From NCBI GenBank assembly GCA_030753015.1, contig JASMDC010000003.1, positions 62,001 through 126,000 on the forward strand: 64,000 nt of DNA, read 5' to 3'. The notes below the pieces were generated by a model. It searched no databases. It had not been told where the DNA came from and saw nothing but the letters and a program-made list of their open reading frames with translations. This document shows positions 10,101 through 16,766 of this stretch, one piece after another. Each line of letters begins with the position of its first letter. The first letter of the stretch is position 1. Position numbers and translations under genes: made by a program. The stretch comes from Candidatus Undinarchaeales archaeon (GTDB lineage Archaea; SpSt-1190; JASMDC01).

Positions 10101-12214
10101 TCATCCAGGGCGACTACTGCTGCAAGCTCAAGGGTCTGGTCGTGCTCACCGGCGGTTTCGCCATGAAGGCCGTCGATGCAGAGGGCCGCGAGAAGGGAAT
10201 ATTCTCTCATGGAGAGGACATCATCGTAGCTGTCACCACAGATGAAGACACAGAGGTGAGCTGCGAGGCTGGCGGTGAGACGAAGACGTGCACCACGGCT
10301 GAGCGCACGTGCTCCGTGACGTTCGCAGGTGCCACTTCGGGCGACCTCGAAGTCACGTGTTCGGCATTCAGCATGAGCAAGGTGCTACATGTACCAGTAT
10401 ATAGCAGCATCACCACAGTAACGCTCTCTCAGAGCCTGGCCAAGGTGAAGCCTGGTGATGTCATATCCATCACCGAGGTCCGCGATGCAGCAGGTTCGGT
10501 GACCGAGTACGAGGCATACTGGACAGTGGACGGTACAGTCGTGCCCGGTGCACAGCTCGAGGTCCTCGACGAACCTGGCCTCCATGACATCGAACTGAAG
10601 GTGTCGGCCTCAGGCTATCAAGAGTACTCGGAACGCTACACCATGGATGTGGAAGCGGACCGGTCCTTCAGCGTTTCCATGTTACCGGACTTCCAGTCGG
10701 TCAATCCGGGCGTTGCCGCCACGTTCACGATACGCGTCACGAACGACGGCAATGTGAAGCAGTTGTTCACCCTGAAGGTCGACAGTGCCGAGGTGTTCGC
10801 CGAGAAGAGCGAGCTTGAGATCGAAGCAAGTGAGAGCACCGACATAAAGCTCGTGATGACCAAGGACGCAGTGGGCGTCTTTGACATCGGCGCGACGGTC
10901 CTTGGTGTCGAGCAACAGAAGCACGTGAGCGGCCAGCTTGAGGTGGCGACGGAGGAGAAACGTGGCGTCAAGATAGCTCTGGTCCAGAAGGAGACCGAGG
11001 TCGAGGCGGGCACATCCGTTTCCATCGGGTTCGAGATATGGAACACAGGCAACGTCGCCGATACCTATGTGGTGAGTACCGATGGTATCCAGCTCAAGGA
11101 TGTCGACATGTCACTTGGTAGCAATGCCAAGCAGGTGTTCCCAGTGCTCCTCTCCAAGGCAGGTACATACGCCTTCACCTTCACCGTGACGTCGAAGAGC
11201 GATCCTTCCATAAAGGACGAGGTCGAGGGTAGCCTGATGGCGTACAGCTACGACTACGCCATCAATCCCGAGGAGCTTTTGATCGAGGGCCAGATCAACG
11301 AGCGTATGGAGTTCGAGTTCACTCTGGAGAACAAGGGTCAGAAGTCCAACACCTTCTCCTTCTCCAGCAGCGGGACCGACCTGGTGTTCGAGAAGACCTT
11401 CCTTACCCTCGGTCCCGGTGAGAAGAAGCCCATCAAGGGCCGCAAGACCGTGAAGGCGGATGCTGTGGACACCATCACCGTGGTCGACAAGGTGAAGAGC
11501 ACTGAGAAGAGCGCCACTCTCAAGTCGTCACTTGTGCAAGCGTTCACGCTGGACCTGGACAAAGGGGAGCTCCAGATGGTGCGGGGCGGTAAGGGCGAGT
11601 TCACCATCACCGTGGAGAACAAGCTCGATGAGGCGCTCACGCTGGACATCCAGCTCAGCGCTCCCGGCGGTAAGGAGCTGGCGTGGATCACCAAGACCAT
11701 AACAGTAGCTGCCAAGGACACTGGTCAGGAAGCGAACGAGATCACCATCGCCGATGATGCTGAGCTCGGGGAGTTCTCTATCGCCGTGGTCGCACGGAAG
11801 GGTGAGGAGGTACGCTCCAAGGAACTGACCATCCGCGTGGTGCCCGACATAGGTGCTATCCAGGACGAGATTAACGCCTTCATTTCTGACATGGGTGGCA
11901 TTGAGGAAGCGATTTCACTGCTGGAGCGTCAGGGCATCGATCCCGTCTCCGCCAAGACCGCTTTCAAGGTGACGAAGATGTCATCTATGGAGGTGGACGA
12001 GGAGTTCAAGAACGGCAGGTACGACATTGCGACCACGAAGCTCCTGAAGGCTCGCGATTCGCTGAAGAAGACCAAGAACGAACTGGACAATGCTCGGCTC
12101 TTGGCAGGGGCGAAGGGGTATACGGGAACGAGCTACGTGCTGCCCGCGATCGTGCTCGTGCTCGTCGCGGCCGGCGCCTTCGCGGTGAACAAGAAAGGCC
12201 TACTGGGCAAGTAA
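4133..12214 (+). CDS. Giant exported protein, Kazal and Asp-rich repeats
   Basis: About 2,690 residues. A basic-hydrophobic signal peptide (residues 1-25) is followed by a Kazal-type protease-inhibitor-like domain, a Cys-rich stretch, and two Asp-rich thrombospondin-type-3-like blocks at about 5461-5665 and 5939-6310. Next come a helical region, a second Kazal domain near 7350-7482 that closely resembles the first, and a third Asp-rich block of eight near-identical repeats (8540-8949). The last third is a string of Ig-like CARDB/NEW3-like beta domains, a helical hairpin, one membrane helix (about 12126-12190) and a short basic tail. It is therefore probably anchored outside the cell and calcium-binding; its ligand is unknown. 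The TTG at 4133 is preferred because GGTGATC at 4123-4129 is well spaced to it; GTG 4124 lies inside that site. Confidence 0.85.
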   Translation: MTRLKRTIAGLLIVLLLLGVAEGEVACEIPRPDICTQEYDPVCGSDGEVYGNGCTACSNTAVEYYTAGECDAPVGGTPEEDASIPPPELVHPECPQNMEEVCLCDQCFCTTPRCVVDADCTTKVTCAANEVDICQDEVCTCISTDDVDLVDVNDTADWGDDEIPLPLGVECRVQSLESENIKDYYDKTSRQLCSISEAFSNFIGTEPDEMRARADYGFSAERPEWSGVFTETEDSLGRAISETASAEHRLAQHMVRFINTVKVMLNLCGTADYVCGHECTLCGGAASGQSPCSCEDESCCNSLVTEDMCSVATTCSWNPSDAGECDDKADGDKCSNGNGICCAGKKGASDTNVSMCIIGGIECGDFEDECSDQTDGARCGTAGRCCGKRCVEGAFSCDAGTCSLSCGSFDSDKCQNFDCSGNNKTTCGETNDTKGICMWKSYDNVPGDDDNDGDGINRCYDNMTCDADGDSIPDRVDEDIDGDGIPNEEDLDVDGDGVPNEEDRLPGDDNDVTSKKLYGIKYSLQRWDEEDGWSNIDEEVECVNECTHECIWQNTCRNGADLVQCIFGDQNDGQQGDCDCQGRPQDSQVEQISTEVTPGEGELDFDGDGVRICIDNETCDSDGDGNLDYEDEDDDNDGTVDVLDEDDDGDGNLDTEDLLFGDDDDFTFTSYKMDDDLDCILTCGPDFRQCDSDGDGINIPQDPDDDDDGISDDAGDLDQDGDSQGNGCVNICNLNTTQDQCLPACPKSWESGADQCGEWSGSCMGTINRYYENLYLIEHLGILVNNEINNIVTYSRENDTLVEMATQDNEINVTAISELDINMDTPVLAAIMDKLADKVVDEAVAKYVADVVFAFIGRSDELAGNATMVGELLDEYNAGIEANREAVLANLANLAERNCDLSEALQCFEGKSAFDSGPGEYGIAELNNEGFWLDLENNITTYFDPAELGQEPPVEMIQACNDDACSTRKEVESLDDASDVRVEGEELVLVTESRGLYKDYVLFVPNYNNGTLPQELQVKASITGGGSSVEEKTLVFPSADAANHTISLSLATISYNGADLLVRWGVDAPAQIACEEPISDVCTQEYAPVCGSDGRTHSNGCTACSTAGVETYSPGECGAITPGTSPEGAILEIRITRGDLPHVWRVHDVGRLSSVVKGVDRSVREDRARQWARRTRIASIDGRRIELEEPYAYSAFMAGVFKEACLLSSANVQMLDEDPTMRPSKLLDVVAPLNKIEEVLPPREDDILGRLFATWGSNVSLPNLISFGDPIFSAEDAVRQDRAVEETNQMLSHMCVQNIERGTGAPPEEPIPEAFVDTGFHYNCDSITSEELCGAAESVAYCTWENGTCMNIVTNDILRIIELDRIELDEFTFTMQGSGIAHDDLLIYDTATYVSPQCVPAVLMRLGLGEDMCTSFEQLAELMMENNCTKGGIIDCLDTEATTPRITMRELVWLVECPLAGVTSGTGNDGLDNDGDGAIDEDPQDDLDNDGDGLIDEDGHGGDGKDNDGDGLIDEDWRDGQDNDGDGRIDEDGAGIDDYNADGQDNDDDGLIDEDVWDGQDNDNDGLIDEDGWGGDGLDNDGDGLIDEDPRNDVDDDGDGRIDEDGAGVDEHWREEAECDAYTVEIEEHAGMSVGVGEKLTYIVTITDTSEAESCKERIIRITATSEGPCGVATVPMPLQFDLVKGDVAVKELDVIAYYEEGQCIIHVVVEDGGRHSADREFAISLDPSLITQECLPGEHLQNGACCVLGETCCRTSEDCATEGTCIGNYFMPAVCGPDHYCLTTLDVDKVEDCTKQSKLCSEEHKRCMDPNELNIRIDLAVLTIVRNEYKKGTELELVADVVDVNLQHVLGAVINVKLGDTVVGLQESNNLYRGIIALDVPGEQELVITAKRGEDRDEYSKTITVYELLDFEIEAEPLAIYRGGTVSVHVIPKDTAGTVLENVLVKYFLDAEEVLGGSTIEIPMEASAGAHGLKTCIFKKYYKPGPACVIQGDYCCKLKGLVVLTGGFAMKAVDAEGREKGIFSHGEDIIVAVTTDEDTEVSCEAGGETKTCTTAERTCSVTFAGATSGDLEVTCSAFSMSKVLHVPVYSSITTVTLSQSLAKVKPGDVISITEVRDAAGSVTEYEAYWTVDGTVVPGAQLEVLDEPGLHDIELKVSASGYQEYSERYTMDVEADRSFSVSMLPDFQSVNPGVAATFTIRVTNDGNVKQLFTLKVDSAEVFAEKSELEIEASESTDIKLVMTKDAVGVFDIGATVLGVEQQKHVSGQLEVATEEKRGVKIALVQKETEVEAGTSVSIGFEIWNTGNVADTYVVSTDGIQLKDVDMSLGSNAKQVFPVLLSKAGTYAFTFTVTSKSDPSIKDEVEGSLMAYSYDYAINPEELLIEGQINERMEFEFTLENKGQKSNTFSFSSSGTDLVFEKTFLTLGPGEKKPIKGRKTVKADAVDTITVVDKVKSTEKSATLKSSLVQAFTLDLDKGELQMVRGGKGEFTITVENKLDEALTLDIQLSAPGGKELAWITKTITVAAKDTGQEANEITIADDAELGEFSIAVVARKGEEVRSKELTIRVVPDIGAIQDEINAFISDMGGIEEAISLLERQGIDPVSAKTAFKVTKMSSMEVDEEFKNGRYDIATTKLLKARDSLKKTKNELDNARLLAGAKGYTGTSYVLPAIVLVLVAAGAFAVNKKGLLGK
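8540..8949 (+). repeat. Eight coding repeats, D-N-D-G-D-G-L-I-D-E-D type
   Basis: Eight in-frame copies of a 13-residue core (x-x-D-N-D-G-D-G-L/R/A-I-D-E-D), separated by spacers of 3-11 residues. The Asp spacing resembles calcium-binding loops of thrombospondin type 3 and dockerin-like repeats. The DNA copies differ mostly at third positions, so the similarity is held at protein level rather than being a recent DNA expansion. Confidence 0.85.
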
Positions 12215-12233
12215 CCGATAGGGGAACGCCGTT

Positions 12234-12255
12234 GGGGGCGGGCTGTCCCGCCCCC
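12234..12255. terminator. GC-rich hairpin between convergent genes
   Basis: A perfect 9-bp stem GGGGGCGGG / CCCGCCCCC with loop CTGT lies 20 bases after the stop of the giant gene and 34 bases from the stop of the convergent gene. No T-tract follows, so its role in archaeal termination is inferred from position and stability. Confidence 0.5.
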
Positions 12256-12288
12256 CGCGACAATCGTCGAAGATGAAGCGAGAGCGGT

Positions 12289-12759
12289 CTAATCCCAGCG
12301 TACGACTGTGGTGGGCATGGTCCCGCGCGGCGTATCCATTCGTCTGTACTGCTCGAAGGTACGCTCGGGCTCGAGCTCCCTAACGAAATCCACCAATGAT
12401 TCCCTGACCTCGTCGGTCCCCTCGAAGGAGACCGAGGCGGTCGAGTAGCTTTCAGGAGTCCCATAACCGAGATCACGGGCGCCCTCAAGGAAATCGTGTA
12501 CCGTAACCTCATCAGCGCTAAGGGTGATTCGGTAGACCTCTCTTTCGGTCGTTACACCGTCTCGTTGTCTGACGAGGTCCTGGTGCCCGCCTGTGGCGGA
12601 CACATCGGGAAGAGCATCGTATTGCTCGACAAGCATAGCTACGTCATAGGCGAGGTGTTCGTCGGTCCTCGGTTCGAAAACAGAGCACCCCTCGTTAGCA
12701 CCGAACTCGGTTTCGATGCTCTTGTAGGCGCAGATCGTGTAATCGAGGATGATCTCCAT
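12289..12759 (-). CDS. Uncharacterised 156-residue acidic protein
   Basis: I do not recognise this protein. It is soluble, acidic and has no signal peptide, zinc motif or membrane segment. The start at ATG 12759 begins with a beta-strand-like MEIILDYTICAY. A Ser-Phe-Glu-Gly strand and a long DEVRESLVDFVRELE helix occupy the C-terminal third, suggesting a small alpha/beta fold of two related halves. The frame is open upstream to 12831, but that extension is basic and low-complexity. It lies downstream of the FKBP gene on the same strand, with a TTTTAA element near 12798. Coding is likely from composition and clean spacing. Confidence 0.6.
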   Translation of the reverse strand: MEIILDYTICAYKSIETEFGANEGCSVFEPRTDEHLAYDVAMLVEQYDALPDVSATGGHQDLVRQRDGVTTEREVYRITLSADEVTVHDFLEGARDLGYGTPESYSTASVSFEGTDEVRESLVDFVRELEPERTFEQYRRMDTPRGTMPTTVVRWD

Positions 12760-12831
12760 GATTGTTCGCCTTGTGAGGCGCTCAGCAGCGGGCGGTGTTT
12801 TAAGGTTTTCCTTTCGGTGGGCCGAACTCAT

Positions 12832-13218
12832 CTACGACAATAGATTCTTCAGCCACCAACCCAGCCTGAGGCGTAAGGACTGGCTTCCATTGATGTCCTC
12901 CACCGTGAGCTTGAAGATGAGGTCCTTTCCGGCCATGGGGTGGCTCCCCGACCGGCCGTAACCCTTCTCAGCTGGGATATACACTTCCTTCTCCTCACCG
13001 ATTGCCATCCCGACGAGGGCCTCCTCGAAGCCGGGGATGACCTTGTGCTCACCTACGACGACCTTCTTGGGACCATATTTCCGCTTGGGCTTGTAGACCT
13101 CGGCCTTCTTGGCGTACTCCTTCACGGACGTGTCGAAGATCTCGTGGGTGTCGGCATACCATCCTATGTAGGTGACATCAAGAGCATCCCCTTCCTTCAC
13201 GACCACGGGATCGACCAT
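12832..13218 (-). CDS. FKBP-type peptidyl-prolyl isomerase, short form
   Basis: The FKBP core is clear: VVKEGDALDVTYIGW, FDTS, VVVGEHKVIPGFEEALVGM, GEEKEVYIPAEKGYG and a final LIFKLTVEDI strand. It would catalyse cis-trans isomerisation of proline peptide bonds and assist folding. The insertion after FDTS (KEYAKKAEVYKPKRKYGP) is typical of archaeal FKBPs. The long insert-in-flap (IF) chaperone domain that most archaeal homologues carry after the GYG loop is absent, replaced by about six residues. A basic hydrophobic tail ends the protein. No signal peptide is visible, so it is probably cytoplasmic. Confidence 0.88.
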   Translation of the reverse strand: MVDPVVVKEGDALDVTYIGWYADTHEIFDTSVKEYAKKAEVYKPKRKYGPKKVVVGEHKVIPGFEEALVGMAIGEEKEVYIPAEKGYGRSGSHPMAGKDLIFKLTVEDINGSQSLRLRLGWWLKNLLS

Positions 13219-13239
13219 ATTGCGGTACCGGCCAGCAGA

Positions 13240-14577
13240 TTATCCTCTAATGAGCCTGAGTACCTCATCCCTCTTCGCAACCATGGTATTGGGGTCCTTG
13301 GCCTCGAGGTTGAGACGGAGCAGGGGTTCAGTATTGGAGGGGCGGACGTTGAACCACCAGTCATTGAGCTCGATCTTCAGACCGTCCAGATGGGATACGT
13401 TGCCCTCCTCTCCATAGACGCTCTCCAGCTTCTTGAGCACGGCGTCCTTGTCCTTGACGGTTGAATTGATCTCACCTGAGATGTGATAGGTATGTGCGTT
13501 GGAGAGTATCTGGGAGAGACGCCCACCTCGACGGGACACAAGCTCCACCATCATCAGTGCGGGGATCCATCCGTTGTCGACGTATACATCGTCGCCACGG
13601 AAGTAGTAGTGGCCGGAGATCTCGCCGGCGAACACAGCATTGTCCTCACGCATGGAAGCCTTGATGAAGGCGTGGCCAACCCGGGAAATCTTCGGTACGC
13701 CCCGTGCCTTGCGGATAGAATCACGAACGTACCACGAAGCGCGAAGGTCGTAGTACACGACGTCCCCGGGATTGTCCTGGAGCACGCGCTGAGCCAAGAG
13801 CCCTGTGATGAAATCGCCAGGAACGAACTTGCCCGTGTTGTCGATAAAGAAGCATCTGTCGGTGTCACCGTCCCAGGCGATGCCCAAGTCGGCACCTTGG
13901 ACTATTACCTCGTCCATAATCTGCCGCCGGTTCTCCTCCACCATGGGATTAGCATCATGGACGGGGAAGGTCCCGTCCAGCTCGAAGTTCAGGGATATGA
14001 TCTCAATAGGTAAGCCCTTGAACACGAGCGGCGCGATCTTGCCGGCCATACCGTTGGATGCGTCCATGACCACTTTCATTGGTTGGATGGCCTTCACGTC
14101 CACGAAGGAGTGGACCCAAACCACGAAGTCGTCCATGACGTCACGTTCGATGATCGTGCCCTTCTGGACAGGTTCAGGGAAGGCGTTCTTCTCCACAAGG
14201 GCCTTGATGTCCCGAAGACCCGTCTCGATGCTGATCGGGATGGCCTTCTCCCGCACGATCTTCATCCCGTTGTCCTCGGGGGGATTGTGGGATGCGGTGA
14301 TCATCACCCCGGCGCCCTTCTCGAGATGGTGGACCGCGAAATAGAGCACGTCGGTCCCCACCAAGCCGAGATCGATGACGTTGGCGCCCTGTTCGGTGAC
14401 GCCTCGGGCCAGGGCCTTAAACATCTGTGGTGACGAGATGCGCATGTCACGCCCGATGACGACCTCGTCAACGCCCAGCATCGCGACAATCGCGCGTCCC
14501 ACACGGAAAGCGATGTCCTCTGTCAGCTCGGTGCCGAACTTCCCCCGGATGTCATAGGCCTTGAAGATATCCCCCAT
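13240..14577 (-). CDS. Phosphomannomutase/phosphoglucomutase family
   Basis: An alpha-D-phosphohexomutase of about 445 residues that interconverts hexose 1- and 6-phosphates for nucleotide-sugar and glycan synthesis. The four family signatures are present in order: N-terminal FKAYDIRGKFG, the phosphoserine loop TASHNPPEDNGMK, the metal-binding loop DGDTDR, the sugar-binding EISGHYYFRGD, and the C-terminal phosphate-binding RPSNTEPLLRL. ATG 14577 starts exactly at the family N-terminus (MGDIFKAYDIRG); the open frame upstream to 14742 is the antisense of the nitroreductase. It appears to share a TATA element at 14606-14616 with the divergent F420 operon. Substrate preference (mannose or glucose) cannot be read from the sequence. 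Confidence 0.93.
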   Translation of the reverse strand: MGDIFKAYDIRGKFGTELTEDIAFRVGRAIVAMLGVDEVVIGRDMRISSPQMFKALARGVTEQGANVIDLGLVGTDVLYFAVHHLEKGAGVMITASHNPPEDNGMKIVREKAIPISIETGLRDIKALVEKNAFPEPVQKGTIIERDVMDDFVVWVHSFVDVKAIQPMKVVMDASNGMAGKIAPLVFKGLPIEIISLNFELDGTFPVHDANPMVEENRRQIMDEVIVQGADLGIAWDGDTDRCFFIDNTGKFVPGDFITGLLAQRVLQDNPGDVVYYDLRASWYVRDSIRKARGVPKISRVGHAFIKASMREDNAVFAGEISGHYYFRGDDVYVDNGWIPALMMVELVSRRGGRLSQILSNAHTYHISGEINSTVKDKDAVLKKLESVYGEEGNVSHLDGLKIELNDWWFNVRPSNTEPLLRLNLEAKDPNTMVAKRDEVLRLIRG

Positions 14578-14604
14578 GGTCACACCGGTGTGGAGAACAA
14601 GGCT

Positions 14605-14617
14605 CAGGGTTAAAGGC
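14605..14617. promoter_or_regulatory. Shared TATA element, hexomutase and F420 operon
   Basis: GGTTAAAGGC around 14608-14617 reads as a TATA-like element on both strands. It lies about 27 bases before the nitroreductase ATG (14639) and about 34 bases before the hexomutase ATG (14577), as expected for leaderless or near-leaderless divergent transcripts. Confidence 0.5.
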
Positions 14618-14638
14618 TTTGCGCCCGAGGGGACGGCC

Positions 14639-15223
14639 ATGGAGCTCGCCGAGGCGCTGGCCACCCGGCGGAGCGTGCGCAAACTGGCCCCGGACCCCGT
14701 TCCACGAGAGATCATCGAGGAGCTTGTGAGCGCAGCGACCATGGCCCCAAACGCTCATAACTCCCAACCGTGGCAGTTCGTGGTGGTGGAGGAGATGCGC
14801 GAGGCCCTTGTGGACGCTCTGGCATCGAGCCTCAGAAGCGACCTCCTTGGTGAAGGAGAGGGTCCTGACGAAGCTCAGCGGATCGCGGAGGCCAAGACTG
14901 GACGGTTCCGACACCCGCCCACGCTCCTGCTCGTTTGTCTGGACGCACAGCGGATCAAGGCAAGCCCGCGTCACGACGCAGAACGGCTCCTGGCAGTGCA
15001 TAGCGTCGCAGCCGCCATCCAGAACCTACTACTGGCCGCCCATGACCGAGGTCTGGCCACATGCTGGTACTGCGCACCAGCATTCTGCCCCGAGACCGTG
15101 CGAAAGGCGCTGGACCTCTCACCCGGCGTTGAGCCCCAGGCCCTTGTGGCGCTAGGCAGGCCGGCAGAGGATCCCACATCACCCCTTCGCCGACCGCTTG
15201 CGGAGGTCCTGGTGTGGCGATGA
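14639..15223 (+). CDS. Nitroreductase-family flavoprotein, FbiB-like
   Basis: A 194-residue FMN-dependent nitroreductase-fold protein: an ATRRSVRKL phosphate-binding start, the APNAHNSQPWQF segment, a central RHPPTLLLVCLD strand, HSVAAAIQNLLLAAHDRGLATCWY and a VALGRPAED end. In actinobacteria the C-terminal domain of FbiB has this fold and reduces dehydro-F420-0. Here the gene is the first of an overlapping trio with cofD and cofC, and its TGA overlaps the cofD ATG. A role as a free-standing dehydro-F420 reductase is therefore a reasonable inference, but a separate flavin oxidoreductase role is not excluded. The start is leaderless relative to the TATA at about 14611. Confidence 0.8.
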   Translation: MELAEALATRRSVRKLAPDPVPREIIEELVSAATMAPNAHNSQPWQFVVVEEMREALVDALASSLRSDLLGEGEGPDEAQRIAEAKTGRFRHPPTLLLVCLDAQRIKASPRHDAERLLAVHSVAAAIQNLLLAAHDRGLATCWYCAPAFCPETVRKALDLSPGVEPQALVALGRPAEDPTSPLRRPLAEVLVWR

Positions 15224-16164
15224 CCCGGGCGTGCGTGCTTTGCGGGGGGGTGGGTGCGGCCCGTTTCCTCACAGGGCTCGTGCGTGTCATTTCCCCGGAG
15301 GATATCGGATGTATCGTGAACACTGGCGACGACATCGATGTATGGGGCGCGCGCGTATGCCCGGACGTTGACATAGTCACGTATACCCTTGCTGGGATCG
15401 TAGACCGGGACAAAGGCTGGGGCGTAGCGGGCGACACGTTCACGTGCTTGGAGACCATGGCGCGCTTGGGGGAGATGAACTGGTTCCGCCTCGGGGACGC
15501 CGATCTTGCCCTGTCCCTTGTACGCACTCGGTTACTTGGGATCGGACGCGAGCTTGAGGACGCGACCGCGGAGCTCGTCCATCGTTTGGGGATCGCAGTG
15601 ACAATCGTCCCCATGTCCAACGAACGTGTGGAAACGCACGTGACTACTCCCACTGGCGAGATGTCCTTCGAGGAATACTTCGTGCGTGAGGGGTGCCGGC
15701 CCGAGATGAGGAAAGTGCGTTACGCGGGCGCCGACATCGCCCGACCGAGCCGAGGTGCCGAGCGCCTCCTTCGTGAGTCCGAGGTCCTTCTCATAGCCCC
15801 CTCCAATCCGTTGGCCAGCATCGGCCCGATACTGGCCGTTCCCGGAATGCGTGAGCTCGTGGAGAGGTTCGACGGGCCGCGAATCGCTGTCAGCCCCCTC
15901 ATAGGAGGTAGGACGGTCAAGGGGCCTGCCGACCGGATGCTCCGCGCTGTCGGATTCACTCCGAGCGTGGAGGGACTGGCCACGTTCTACGACGGCCTCA
16001 TTGACGGATTCGTCATCGACGAGGTAGATTCCTCCAGCGCCCCCGAACTGGAGGGCCGGGGGCTCGCGGTTCACGCGCTCCCATCGCTCATGGACACGCC
16101 AGCCCGGGCAGAGGCTGTGGCCCGAGGGGCCCTCGAGCTCGCCAAGGAGGTCGGACGCCCGTGA
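15220..16164 (+). CDS. cofD: 2-phospho-L-lactate transferase (CofD)
   Basis: CofD transfers the phospho-lactyl (or phosphoenolpyruvyl) group from its GDP/GPP-activated form onto the riboflavin-like Fo to make F420-0 or dehydro-F420-0. The N-terminus has the family's LCGGVGAARFLTGL nucleotide loop and NTGDDIDVWGARVCPDVDIVTYTLAG, then GWGVAGDTF. Further on are IAPSNPLASIGPIL and SPLIGGRTVKGPADRM. Length (314) is normal. ATG 15220 overlaps the nitroreductase stop (ATGA), and the downstream GTGA overlap with cofC shows a coupled operon. A GTG at 15214 is an alternative start. Confidence 0.95.
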   Translation: MTRACVLCGGVGAARFLTGLVRVISPEDIGCIVNTGDDIDVWGARVCPDVDIVTYTLAGIVDRDKGWGVAGDTFTCLETMARLGEMNWFRLGDADLALSLVRTRLLGIGRELEDATAELVHRLGIAVTIVPMSNERVETHVTTPTGEMSFEEYFVREGCRPEMRKVRYAGADIARPSRGAERLLRESEVLLIAPSNPLASIGPILAVPGMRELVERFDGPRIAVSPLIGGRTVKGPADRMLRAVGFTPSVEGLATFYDGLIDGFVIDEVDSSSAPELEGRGLAVHALPSLMDTPARAEAVARGALELAKEVGRP

Positions 16165-16766
16165 ACGGCTGCATCCTGGTACCAGTCAAGGGCTTCCGCA
16201 AGGCCCTTGGCAAGACGCGTCTCGCGGAATCCTTCAGACCCGCTGAACGGGCAATACTCGTTGAAAGCATGGCCGAGCGCGTTGTGCGGACGGCGTCTGA
16301 GGTGGCCCCCGTATATCTCCTCGCACGTGAGGATCCGCCCCCAAAGGTCGCAGCCCACGTGTACGACACCCTCGTCGATTTAGGGCGGGGCCTGAACGCA
16401 GAACTTGAGGCCGCGATTGACACCCTCCTTGCTAACGAACATGACAGGCTCCTCGTACTCCCAGGGGACATCCCCCTAGTGACGACCTCGGTCCTTGAGT
16501 GCGCTCTTCATCAGCTCGATGACCATGATGTCGTCGTGGCACCGGCAACAGATGGCGGGACCGCGCTCCTCGGTATACGATCGCCGCGACGGTCGAGGAT
16601 GCTGTTCGGAGAGCGGTCGAGCTGTAGGGCACATGCTGAAAACGCCCAGGATCATGGACTTTCCGTTTTTGTACTGGACAGCGAGGGTCCTCTCCTGGAC
16701 GTGGACACGGCTGATGATGTCGTCCTTGTTCAGGATGAGCTCTCTACTACCGAGAGATGCCGGTAG
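16161..16766 (+). CDS. cofC: 2-phospho-L-lactate guanylyltransferase (CofC)
   Basis: CofC/FbiD activates 2-phospholactate (or phosphoenolpyruvate or 3-phosphoglycerate, depending on lineage) with GTP for use by CofD. It is a MobA-like nucleotidyltransferase: N-terminal ILVPVKGFRKALGKTRLAE, a middle LLVLPGDIPLVT with the metal-binding aspartate, APATDGGTALLG, and a C-terminal LLDVDTADDV. The GTG start at 16161 overlaps the cofD TGA. The 3' end overlaps the convergent cofH by 37 bases. Family membership is clear; which three-carbon acid it uses cannot be decided from sequence alone. Confidence 0.93.
   Translation: MNGCILVPVKGFRKALGKTRLAESFRPAERAILVESMAERVVRTASEVAPVYLLAREDPPPKVAAHVYDTLVDLGRGLNAELEAAIDTLLANEHDRLLVLPGDIPLVTTSVLECALHQLDDHDVVVAPATDGGTALLGIRSPRRSRMLFGERSSCRAHAENAQDHGLSVFVLDSEGPLLDVDTADDVVLVQDELSTTERCR

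Noticed and set aside
14578-14742. N-terminal extension of the phosphohexomutase
   Set aside because: The extension is low-complexity, is antisense to the nitroreductase start, and would run across the shared promoter. The family N-terminus begins at 14577.
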